From contig NZ_LN831279.1 in assembly GCF_900069005.2 (NCBI RefSeq), forward strand, positions 3,244,390 to 3,308,389: 64,000 nt of DNA, in the 5' to 3' direction. How positions within the stretch are numbered: position 1 is the first letter of the stretch; each line of letters starts with the position of its first letter. Positions 34,551 to 41,688 of this stretch are shown here, piece after piece. Source of the stretch: Paenibacillus sp. GM2 (GTDB lineage: Bacteria; Bacillota; Bacilli; Paenibacillales; Paenibacillaceae). The position numbers were made by a program, and so were the translations under genes. The notes below the pieces were generated by a model, which saw only the letters and a program-made list of their open reading frames with translations, was not told the DNA's origin and did no database searches.

Positions 34551-35138
34551 CCACTAATGAAACTGGGTATCGCAGTTCGGGCCAATTGAGCGTATAGAAA
34601 CCGTAACGATACTGGACATCATTATTCAAAACAAACGTAGACTTGAATATTCTAACGAAACTGGGTATCGCTATTTAGAACAAACCCGGTACTTGGCGAT
34701 ACTAACGAAGCTGTTGTATCGTCATTACAACAAATCGAGCACCTGGATGTTCTAACGTAACTGGGTATCCTCATTACAACTAATCAGGCAGCTGGATTCC
34801 TAACGTAACTAGGTATCGTCATTACAACAAATCGAGCACCTGGGAGTTCTAACGAAACTGGGTATCCTCATTACAACTAATCAGGCAGCTGGATTCCTAA
34901 CGTAACTAGGTATCTTCTTACAACAAATCGAGCACCTGGAAGTTCTAACGAAACTGGGTATCGCTATTCGGGCCAAATTGGGCACTAAAAAAATCTAACG
35001 AAACTAGGTATCGTTATTGGAGCAAAATAGGGGCTTAAAGTGTGAATTTCACCTAAATAACGATCTGTAGTTTCGTTAGATTTTATTCGCGGCTTTTAAT
35101 GAGGTAATAACGATCTGTAGTTTCGTTAGAGATAGTAA
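34551..35138. repeat. degenerate ~50-bp tandem repeat array ending in two inverted copies
   Basis: About ten direct copies of a unit starting CTAACGAAACTGGGTATCG lie head to tail with a 47-52 bp period. Two consecutive units form a higher-order ~97-bp repeat (around 34752-34848 and 34849-34945). The last two copies (around 35056-35082 and 35104-35131) are inverted, reading AACGATCTGTAGTTTCGTTAG. There is no coding capacity and no spacer uniqueness. Confidence 0.75.
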
Positions 35139-35143
35139 ATAAA

Positions 35144-35168
35144 TACCCGGGACGATCTGTCCCGGGTT
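35144..35168 (-). terminator. terminator of the EamA transporter gene
   Basis: ACCCGGGACAGATCGTCCCGGGT on the minus strand forms a tight 8-bp GC stem followed by ATTTATTT, 17 bp after the stop codon. Confidence 0.75.
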
Positions 35169-35184
35169 ATCTCCTATGAAAAAC

Positions 35185-36147
35185 TTAAGCCGCTGAAGCA
35201 CTGTTTTGTCTGGAAATCGCAAACAATACGAACCAGATCAGCAGGAAACCTAGCGCTTGAGGGATGGTCACGATTTGCTGGAAAGCGATCCAGTTGATCA
35301 AGACGCCGACCATTGGGAAGCTAAGCTCTGCCAGTGTAGCCACAGACGCCTTCGTGGTGGTCAAGCCCTTGTAGTAGACTAGGATGCTGAGCAGCCCTGG
35401 CAGCAACGCCTGACCAAGCAGGTTAAGTCCTACCAAAGATAACTCATAGGAGCCCGATGGAAGATTCCATGCCGCACCTTCATTCCAGGTTACCGCAAGC
35501 AGCAGCGGAAGAGCGAGAACAAATCGAAGCGAGGTTACTGTCTCGTATTTCATCTGTCCGACCATCAACCTGCCCATCACAGTGGAACCGCCCCATAGAG
35601 CCGCAGCCCCCAAAGATAACAGACTTCCAACTTGCACAAATTCATTCCAGTGGCCGAATGGAATCGCAAATCCAAAGGTTAGAAAATAGGTTCCAGCCAG
35701 CGCAATCAGGAACAGAATCGAGAAGTGACGCGGCAGCTTCTCTTTGAGCAACAAGCTCGCTAAAATGATAGCGAACAACGGCTGCAGCTTCTGCAGCAGC
35801 AATACTGCGTTGGCGTTGCCGTTAGCAAGCCCCATCGTGAACAGGATAGTTGCTATGGCTGAGCCGCCCCAGGAAATGAAAAGCAATGCACCGAGATGCT
35901 TCATGCTCATGCCCTTTAATTCCCCGCGATTCTTCCATAATACTGGAATAGCGATCAATGCGATAATCACATGCTCCAGCAGAACGATTTGCGCTGATGT
36001 CAGTGCACGGAGCAAAATGATCCGAAATAATGGATCGACACCCCATAATGCCGCTCCCAATACCACTAGCCAAAAACCGCTTTTTGCCTTCGCAGGACGC
36101 ACCGAAGTGGGCTCCTGCACCTTATAGCCTGTACTTACGTTTTCCAT
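35185..36147 (-). CDS. EamA (DMT) family transporter under FMN riboswitch, probable riboflavin importer
   Basis: The protein has 320 residues and ten predicted membrane helices as two EamA repeats (FWLVVLGAALWGVDPLF opens the first; SLGAAALWGGSTVMGRLMV opens the second). The frame is open upstream, but ATG at 36147 has GGAGAGGGAG in front and lies after the riboswitch terminator, so it is chosen. EamA proteins export or import small metabolites. The FMN riboswitch upstream points to a flavin substrate, as proposed for ImpX/RibN-type transporters. Transport would rise when FMN is low. Single-gene unit with its own terminator. Confidence 0.82.
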   Translation of the reverse strand: MENVSTGYKVQEPTSVRPAKAKSGFWLVVLGAALWGVDPLFRIILLRALTSAQIVLLEHVIIALIAIPVLWKNRGELKGMSMKHLGALLFISWGGSAIATILFTMGLANGNANAVLLLQKLQPLFAIILASLLLKEKLPRHFSILFLIALAGTYFLTFGFAIPFGHWNEFVQVGSLLSLGAAALWGGSTVMGRLMVGQMKYETVTSLRFVLALPLLLAVTWNEGAAWNLPSGSYELSLVGLNLLGQALLPGLLSILVYYKGLTTTKASVATLAELSFPMVGVLINWIAFQQIVTIPQALGFLLIWFVLFAISRQNSASAA

Positions 36148-36193
36148 CTTGCTGTCTCTCCCTCTCCTTGAATACGGAGTCTTGCCAGCAGAA

Positions 36194-36233
36194 AGCCCCC
36201 GTTGAATCGACAACAGTCGACATCTACGGGGGC
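36194..36233 (-). terminator. riboswitch-controlled terminator upstream of the EamA gene
   Basis: AGCCCCCGT ... ACGGGGGCT with an internal TGTCGAC/GTCGATT extension, followed by TTCT on the minus strand. It lies between the FMN aptamer and the start codon and is the likely expression platform. Confidence 0.75.
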
Positions 36234-36291
36234 TGATCAAATAAGCATGCGCAAAGACAGGCTTACCACCTTGTCGCACAAACTTAAGATT

Positions 36292-36452
36292 GATCTTCTC
36301 CCATCCGGACTTTACCGTCGGCTCTGGATTTGCACCAGATCAGTCGCTATCGTCCCAAAGGACGGACAGCGAGTCGCGGGCTGTGATTCAATCGCTAAGT
36401 GCTGATTGAACCATTCACCGCCGGTCAGGAATTTCACCTTACCCCGAAGATC
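36292..36452 (-). ncRNA. FMN riboswitch (RFN element)
   Basis: On the minus strand all conserved RFN blocks are present in order: ATCTTCGGGG, AGGTGAAATTCC, GACCGGCGGT, AGCCCGCGA, GGTGCAAATCC, and the closing GTCCGGATGGGAGAAGAT that pairs with the start. It binds FMN and, with the terminator at 36194-36233, should switch off the EamA gene when FMN is abundant. Confidence 0.95.
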
Positions 36453-36819
36453 CATATTCAAATTTTTAATTATTTGATTTTACAATATCCGCTGAATTCA
36501 TATTACAATCTTTGCCGCGGATATAACTGTAATGAATATCACATTATATTTAGTATATGACTTGTTTCATGTATTTTCAATGAGAATAATTTCATTGTTT
36601 CATGCTATTTAATATTTGTATGCAGCATAGCAGGCTCATGCAACCCCAAAACGTCCCATCTACCTAAGTAGTACGTGTGCAAAGAGGCCTGACTCACAGT
36701 ACCTAAGCTTCTGCTTACGATGTGCGTTTTACAAAACGTTTCCGTTGGTTGAAGCTCGGGGCAAAAGGAATTGAGCTACACGTTTCCGCAGTTCGTTGCA
36801 AATGCTTGTAGTAGGGTCG
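36453..36819. other. non-coding stretch upstream of the FMN riboswitch
   Basis: This 367-bp interval has no supported gene. The part nearest the riboswitch is AT-rich and probably holds its promoter. From about 36640 the sequence passes into degenerate copies of the repeat family seen at 36820-37330. Confidence 0.4.
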
Positions 36820-37330
36820 TGAGCACTCAGAAGTTTCCAAAGGAAACATGACTTCCTAAGCAGTTACTTGTAGTGGAACGTGAGCACTCAGAAGTTCCCG
36901 AAGGAAACATGACTTCCTAAGCAGTTACTTGTAGTGGAACGTGAGCACTCAGAAGTTCCCGAAGGAAACATGACTTCCTAAGCAGTTACTTGTAGTGGAA
37001 CGTGAGCACTCAGAAGTTCCCGAAGGAAACCTGTTTTCGTAAACATCTGTCTGTAGTGGATACGTAAGTACCTTAGAGGTTTCCAGCGGCGTCATTCATC
37101 GTAGCATCTGCTTTAGTATGTCCTAAGCACCTGAGTCTTCCAAAAGAAACATAACTCCGTAATCAGTTGCCTGCAGTGGGCGCTCACGAATTCCCATAGG
37201 GAACAGATTTTAGGCATCCGCTTCTGCAAGTCCTAAGCCCCTCACAATTTTTCCAGAGAAAACATGCTTCATAACCCATCTTCCGAGCTTCCGCTGAATT
37301 CAAGATTCGATTTCGAGCAGCTTCCTTATT
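36820..37330. repeat. 61-bp tandem repeat array and degenerate relatives
   Basis: Three near-identical 61-bp units (around 36871, 36932 and 36993) read GTAGTGGAACGTGAGCACTC, then an AGAAGTTCCCGAAGGAAAC block. Increasingly degenerate copies extend on both sides to about 37260. The right end (37293-37318) contains GCTGAATTCAAGATTCGAT, which is also in the MITE-like element at 21781-21946. It is a decayed, locally expanded member of that family. Confidence 0.7.
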
Positions 37331-37365
37331 GCTACATGAGCCAAAGCAAACAGTTTGAGCAGCCT

Positions 37366-38334
37366 TTAATAAACCTTGTGGATGATCTCCTCGAAATCCG
37401 GTTCCTTCATCTCGAAATCGTCGATGTCCCCCCAGGTCTCCAGCTCACGCAAAATATCGACCGTGCTCCATTCCTGGCGATTGGCCTCGATCGTTACGAC
37501 ATCATCCTCCCTGCCCGTTACTTGAATTGCGGGATTAAGGGTATCCGGCAGCTGAAATTGACCGCGGAATGTGACGCGGATCTCGGTCGGCAGGCCGATG
37601 GTTTCACGAAGCGAGCGCGCGGTGCCATCGAAAGTGAGTTCACCGTGATTGATCACCATCACGCGACCACAGAGCTGCTCAATATCATCCATATCATGCG
37701 TAGTAAGCAATATCGTCTTTCCAAAGTCCTGATTGAGCTGCTTGAGGAATTTTCGTATATTCCGCTTCGCATTTACATCGAGTCCAATCGTGGGTTCATC
37801 CAGGAACAGAACATCGGGGTCATGCAGCATAGATGCAGCCAGATCGGCCCGCATTCTTTGTCCGAGCGACAGCTTTCGAACCGGTGTAGCCCAGAACTCA
37901 TACAAATCCAGAAGCTCCGCCAATTGGTCCAAGCGCCTTCGCTTATCGCTATCGGTCACATTGTACATTTTGGCCAAAATATCATAGGAAGCCTTGACCG
38001 GAAGATCCCACCACAATTGACTTCGCTGGCCAAACACAACACCAAGGTTCCGCACCGCCTTCCGACGCTCCTGGTGAGGATTATAACCTCCAACAACTAC
38101 TTCACCTGAGCTGGGATGCAGAATCCCCGTAAGCATCTTGATCGTCGTCGATTTGCCGGCTCCGTTCGGTCCAATATATCCGACGAATTCGCCCTGCTCG
38201 ATCTGGAAGCTGATGCCACGGACCGCTTCTTTTCTAGTATATTCCCGTGCGAATAGGGTCCGAATGCCGGAGAATCGTCCCTCCCTGACGATCGGAGTCT
38301 TGAATTCTTTATATAAATTTTTGGCTTCGATCAT
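37366..38334 (-). CDS. ABC-2 type exporter ATP-binding protein
   Basis: This cytoplasmic ATPase of an ABC-2 exporter has Walker A GPNGAGKS, signature LSLGQRMRADLA, Walker B VLFLDEPTIGLD, and the H-loop TTHD. The N-terminal 50 residues include an insert (PIVREGRFSGIRTLFAREYT) typical of the COG4586 type. ATG at 38334 (MIEAKNLYKEF) with GGGAGG is preferred to the upstream in-frame start at 38415, which lies inside the permease gene. It forms one operon with two permease genes. The substrate is unknown. Confidence 0.9.
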   Translation of the reverse strand: MIEAKNLYKEFKTPIVREGRFSGIRTLFAREYTRKEAVRGISFQIEQGEFVGYIGPNGAGKSTTIKMLTGILHPSSGEVVVGGYNPHQERRKAVRNLGVVFGQRSQLWWDLPVKASYDILAKMYNVTDSDKRRRLDQLAELLDLYEFWATPVRKLSLGQRMRADLAASMLHDPDVLFLDEPTIGLDVNAKRNIRKFLKQLNQDFGKTILLTTHDMDDIEQLCGRVMVINHGELTFDGTARSLRETIGLPTEIRVTFRGQFQLPDTLNPAIQVTGREDDVVTIEANRQEWSTVDILRELETWGDIDDFEMKEPDFEEIIHKVY

Positions 38335-38348
38335 TTCTGTAGCCTCCC

Positions 38349-39497
38349 TTAGCTTCCTGTGCTCTGATATTTCGTAATTCCGAATCGCCAGAACCGCATA
38401 CTTGCCCCAAGACAAATCGTTGCCACCGCAGCCACGACGACCAGTACCCAGGCTCCAAGCTCACCCCGAATAATGTATAGTGCAGGAACATAATTGACAA
38501 AGCCGACGGGGATAACGATCAGCAGCATGGATGACATCCATTTGGGATATAAGGTTAGCGGATATTGCCCGGCTGTTCTGGCTGCATCCTCAGTGAAGGT
38601 TTGTAATTCTTCAATCCGCGTCGTCCAGAAACCTATTGTTGCTGTAGCCAACCCGATTGAGAAAAGAATGACCGCTCCAGTCACAATAATGAATAAAGTA
38701 AATACGATGGAGGCCCAATCGATCTGCCCGCTGCGCCATAATCCGTTCATTGACCAGCATAGGATGAAGCCGCCCTGCAACAACTCTCCAAGCATAATGC
38801 GGAAATTCCGCGGCATGATGGCAAGAAGCACGGGGACGGGCCTGGTCAGAATTTGATCCAGTTCACCGTCTACCAAATATTTTTCCAAATGGTGAACCTC
38901 ATCGGCGAACGTTCGGTACAACGTCTTGGATAGTGTGATTACTGAGAATAAATAACCGATTTCATATAAGGACCAGCCCTGAATAGCTCCGAATTTATAT
39001 AATACGATGGCGACCATCAGAAACTCCGAAATTTGAATCAACGCCGCGAGTACAGAACCGAGAATAAAATTAAAGCGGTATTGCATTCGGCTGCGGACAC
39101 TGGTCTTGATCAGAAGCACATATAGCTCCCGCCATGACTTTAGCTTGGTGCTTAGCTTTGTCTCTTCTCTGCTGCTTAGCTTAGGGATTGGGTTTAACTT
39201 TGACCCTAGCTTTGGCTTAGAGCTTACCTTTGACCTTGGCTCTGTCTTACTCTCTGTTTCTGTCTTTACCTTTGACTCGCCGCTTAGCCTTCGCTTCTCC
39301 TTCGGCTTTTCCATTGGCTCGCTACTTAGCTTCCGCTTTTCTTTCGACTTTTCCATTGACTCGCCGCTTAGCTTCCGCTTCGGCCCCGGGTCAGAAATGT
39401 TGCTTTGATCCAGCCCTTTGTGCAAATTGGGCTTATCGGCTGCTGTCGATTGTTCACCCGAAGTTGGCTGGCTGCTTGTATTCAGCTTGTCACTCAT
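38349..39497 (-). CDS. ABC-2 permease with unusual charged repeat N-terminus
   Basis: Residues about 125-382 are an ABC-2 permease of the COG3694/COG4587 kind with six membrane helices (RFNFILGSVLAALIQISEFL, then YLFSVITLSKTLYRTFADEV). Residues 1-120 are a hydrophilic Lys/Ser/Glu extension with three imperfect repeats (KRKLSGESMEKSKE, KRKLSSEPMEKPKE, KRRLSGESKVKTE), absent from usual ~260-residue members. ATG overlaps the stop of the preceding permease (ATGA). An internal start near the permease domain cannot be excluded, but the overlap supports the long form. Confidence 0.8.
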   Translation of the reverse strand: MSDKLNTSSQPTSGEQSTAADKPNLHKGLDQSNISDPGPKRKLSGESMEKSKEKRKLSSEPMEKPKEKRRLSGESKVKTETESKTEPRSKVSSKPKLGSKLNPIPKLSSREETKLSTKLKSWRELYVLLIKTSVRSRMQYRFNFILGSVLAALIQISEFLMVAIVLYKFGAIQGWSLYEIGYLFSVITLSKTLYRTFADEVHHLEKYLVDGELDQILTRPVPVLLAIMPRNFRIMLGELLQGGFILCWSMNGLWRSGQIDWASIVFTLFIIVTGAVILFSIGLATATIGFWTTRIEELQTFTEDAARTAGQYPLTLYPKWMSSMLLIVIPVGFVNYVPALYIIRGELGAWVLVVVAAVATICLGASMRFWRFGITKYQSTGS

Positions 39498-40270
39498 CCG
39501 CCCTGCACCTCCACTTTATGCCGCAGCACCTTAGTTGCCAGCAGGCAGATCAACGTCAAGAAGGCGCACCAAAGCAACGTCCCCCATAAATGAGAGCCGT
39601 GTTCATAACCGAGATAAATACGCGTAGGAACATAGAGAAGATACGGGTATGGCGATAACCAGGCTAATTGAGATAACCAGGAGGGCAGCCATTCCAGGGG
39701 AATGAAAAACCCCGCCAATAAATTCACAAGCGCATGATTCGCCCAATAGAACCAGGTAGATTCCGTCGTCCACAGGGCAGTGACCCCGATCAGATAATTC
39801 ATGCAAATCGATATGTAGGCTGCGCCAACTATACTGATTGCAACAAGCATAATGGTGAGGCTGCTCCTGGGAATGTGTAGCGGGAAAATAATGAGATACA
39901 GCATGTAGATAGGGATTGATTTGTAAATGAACTGGTAGGCGATTTGCCCCCATTCGCGCGCCGCCATATGGCTGAACAAATGAATGGGTCGCATCAGATC
40001 CAGCGAGATTTGACCGGTCCGCACGGCTTGCGGAATACCAAGTCCGTTCGAAACGAAGCTGGTAATCCACAGCAGGCTCTGCGTGAAGCAGATGTAACTG
40101 ATCATGCCATGGGTTCCATAAGTGCCGAGGGGATGATCCTTGCCGAGCCCGATCCAGATACTGGCGTAGATAAATCCGAACATCGCACTGGCAAGATTGT
40201 GCACCATATGTGCACCGCGGTACTGCAAATTGCGTGAATAGGCCTTGGCAGCCAACGTAAAATAAAGCAT
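39494..40270 (-). CDS. ABC-2 permease (COG4587-like)
   Basis: This 258-residue integral membrane protein has six helices and the sequence TGQISLDLMRPIHLFSHM, characteristic of this ABC-2 permease class. It is the first gene of the three-gene exporter operon and is coupled to the second permease by a 4-bp overlap. Two different permeases plus one ATPase would form the complete transporter. No promoter was identified with confidence upstream. Confidence 0.87.
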   Translation of the reverse strand: MLYFTLAAKAYSRNLQYRGAHMVHNLASAMFGFIYASIWIGLGKDHPLGTYGTHGMISYICFTQSLLWITSFVSNGLGIPQAVRTGQISLDLMRPIHLFSHMAAREWGQIAYQFIYKSIPIYMLYLIIFPLHIPRSSLTIMLVAISIVGAAYISICMNYLIGVTALWTTESTWFYWANHALVNLLAGFFIPLEWLPSWLSQLAWLSPYPYLLYVPTRIYLGYEHGSHLWGTLLWCAFLTLICLLATKVLRHKVEVQGG

Positions 40271-40960
40271 GAAGCACCTCCGATAAGCATTTTTGACGGC
40301 TTGTTCCGTCCACTTCAGACAAGGGCATTTTCAGCAGTAGGGAAAAATATCATACCTTATTGTTCCAGAGGTGGCAACTGTTATTTTATAGGTCTTTGAG
40401 ATAATGAGTGACTTAAAAGCTTGGATGATTTAATTAAGCATCAGATAACCATACATACCATACACTTGAGAGCCTACAGCGCAGGCCAAGCAATTGCCGT
40501 AAAAACACAATTTTTCAAATCCGATAGCATCCAAAATCGAAGATTTTTACGATCATCCTCTTTTTTCGCTGGATCTCCCATTCATTTCGAGCGGACAACG
40601 CTAAAAGCCAACAAATCTACCGGCTTTCTATATATGCAGGCAGTTTTTCATACCCAAAACTGCAGATTTGCAGGTTTTCGCTGCTTCTAACTTACCAGGT
40701 GTAGCCAAGAATCAATTGAAGGCTTCATCGAACACATCCCCCTCTTTCCCCGTTTAGTTAGTGTTCAAAGAAAGCAAAGTATTAGACTATTCAATCCTTC
40801 CATACAAAAAAGCCAGTCATAACACGGAAATAAAGTGTTAGAACAGCCTGGTTTATTAAGCTATCATACCCGTTAGCTTCATGATTTCGAATTTCCTCGG
40901 ATTCTTGTAGAGGTACCACCAGCAAAATTCGAATTTACAACGTTAAGGAACCCTGTCCAT
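40271..40960. other. intergenic stretch without a supported gene
   Basis: Open frames here (for example plus strand 40421-40690) lack a ribosome site and read as low-quality protein. The interval holds degenerate repeat-like sequence and the terminator at 40803-40853. No mobile element ends or RNA gene were recognised. Confidence 0.4.
40803..40853 (-). terminator. terminator-like hairpin, minus strand
   Basis: On the minus strand CCAG...CTAACAC pairs with GTGTTA...CTGG around TTTATTTCC and is followed by CTTTTTT. There is no certain gene directly upstream except the 53-codon frame at 40976-41137. Confidence 0.5.
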
Positions 40961-41003
40961 AAAAATAGCCGATTTTCACCACGCTAAGGGTGTAACCGGC
41001 TTT
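40961..41003 (-). terminator. terminator overlapping the end of the small ORF
   Basis: AAAGCCGGTT and AATCGGCT pair on the minus strand around the ORF stop codon, followed by ATTTTTAT. This supports the small frame being a transcribed gene. Confidence 0.5.
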
Positions 41004-41137
41004 ATCGGGATCCCGCCAACTGAGACACGAACTCCGCGTGTGTTCGTCATATAGTCATTGATTTGTTCTAGCAGATAGGTTCCAATGTCCATGCGTTCAG
41101 CCGTATCAAGATTAAGAATTGAGTTATGCTTCGTCAT
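40976..41137 (-). CDS. small protein, 53 aa, unknown
   Basis: A 53-codon frame runs from ATG 41137 to TGA. The protein begins MTKHNSILNLDTAERMDIG and ends GGIPIKPVTPLAW. It is soluble, mixed in charge and without recognised motifs. AGGGAG lies 13 nt before the ATG, a little far. The frame has a terminator hairpin over its stop, and its last codons recur as an inverted 26-bp copy at 41440-41466. Those features argue for a real gene that was once duplicated. Function unknown. Confidence 0.4.
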   Translation of the reverse strand: MTKHNSILNLDTAERMDIGTYLLEQINDYMTNTRGVRVSVGGIPIKPVTPLAW

Positions 41138-41466
41138 GCGGAAAATGCATCTCCCTTCATCCTATGAAATTCATTTGCTGATTCAGATTATACACTCGCA
41201 GAATTCGGGTGGCGCATTTTCGAATGAAACCGCAAGATTTTGAGATAATTTCTTTTCAATCGGACGTTTTTACGGCGTACTCCGGTGAAGGCCGCCGAAA
41301 TGAAAAATCCACCAAAAATTTGAACCGTGAAAAAACGTCTATAAGCCGACGGTCCCCTAAAGCAGGGATTATCTGCTTGTTGTATTGAATATTGGATTAG
41401 CGTATATTTTCGTTAAAATGTTGACCCCCCCTATAAAACCGGTGACACCCTTAGCGTGTTACTTCG
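40979..41466. repeat. 26-bp inverted repeats bracketing the small ORF region
   Basis: The segment coding IKPVTPLA on the minus strand (around 40979-41005) reappears on the opposite strand at about 41440-41466 with 24 of 26 bases identical (core ACACCCTTAGCGTG). The second copy is followed by unrelated sequence, so it is a fragment. The ~440 bp between them hold the rest of the small ORF and non-coding sequence. Confidence 0.55.
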
Positions 41467-41511
41467 ATTGTACATTAAACTCTACTGCCAGTTAGTTGAG
41501 TACTGGCGTTA
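41138..41511. other. non-coding stretch upstream of the small ORF
   Basis: Apart from the right inverted-repeat copy (to 41466), nothing certain is visible. A possible TATAAT lies on the minus strand about 50 bp upstream of the small ORF start. Confidence 0.35.
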
Positions 41512-41573
41512 GTCTAACACTTTATATTTCGGTCTAATACTTTATTTTACAGTCTACAACTTTATTTTTCCGG
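41512..41573. repeat. three tandem ~21-bp repeats
   Basis: TCTAACACTTTATATTTCGG, TCTAATACTTTATTTTACAG and TCTACAACTTTATTTTTCC lie in a row. An inverted relative (TCTAACACTTTATTTCCG on the minus strand) forms part of the hairpin at 40803-40853. Confidence 0.5.
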
Positions 41574-41616
41574 AACATTTAGAAGTTTAACTCGCATCCC
41601 TATGTTCAAAAAAGAA

Positions 41617-41643
41617 AGAGGGCGCTAATAAGCGCCCTCTTTT
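41617..41643. terminator. bidirectional terminator after the 2135-residue protein gene
   Basis: A perfect stem GAGGGCGC/GCGCCCTC with TAATAA loop, flanked by A-rich and T-rich tracts, about 45 bp after the stop. Confidence 0.8.
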
Positions 41644-41688
41644 GTTAACCTCCATCCCTCAACTCTGCACGTTCACCCATTCCATTTC

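Noticed and set aside
34551..35138. ~50-bp repeats as CRISPR
   Set aside because: Repeat sequence varies between units, part of the array is inverted, and the intervening bases are also repeated; no cas genes.
36148..36279. Longer start (36279) for the EamA gene
   Set aside because: It would place the riboswitch terminator hairpin inside the coding sequence and gives an Arg-rich N-terminus without membrane character.
36820..37080. Regular 61-bp repeats looking like a CRISPR array
   Set aside because: The whole 61-bp unit is repeated with no unique spacers, units decay at both sides, and no cas gene is near. It is a tandem repeat related to the MITE-like element.
37264..38109. Plus-strand 281-residue open frame
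   Set aside because: It runs antisense over the ABC ATPase, which has all its motifs on the minus strand; no ribosome site or recognisable domain.
40421..40690. Plus-strand 89-residue open frame in the intergenic region
   Set aside because: No ribosome site, composition unlike a protein, and the region is repeat-like.
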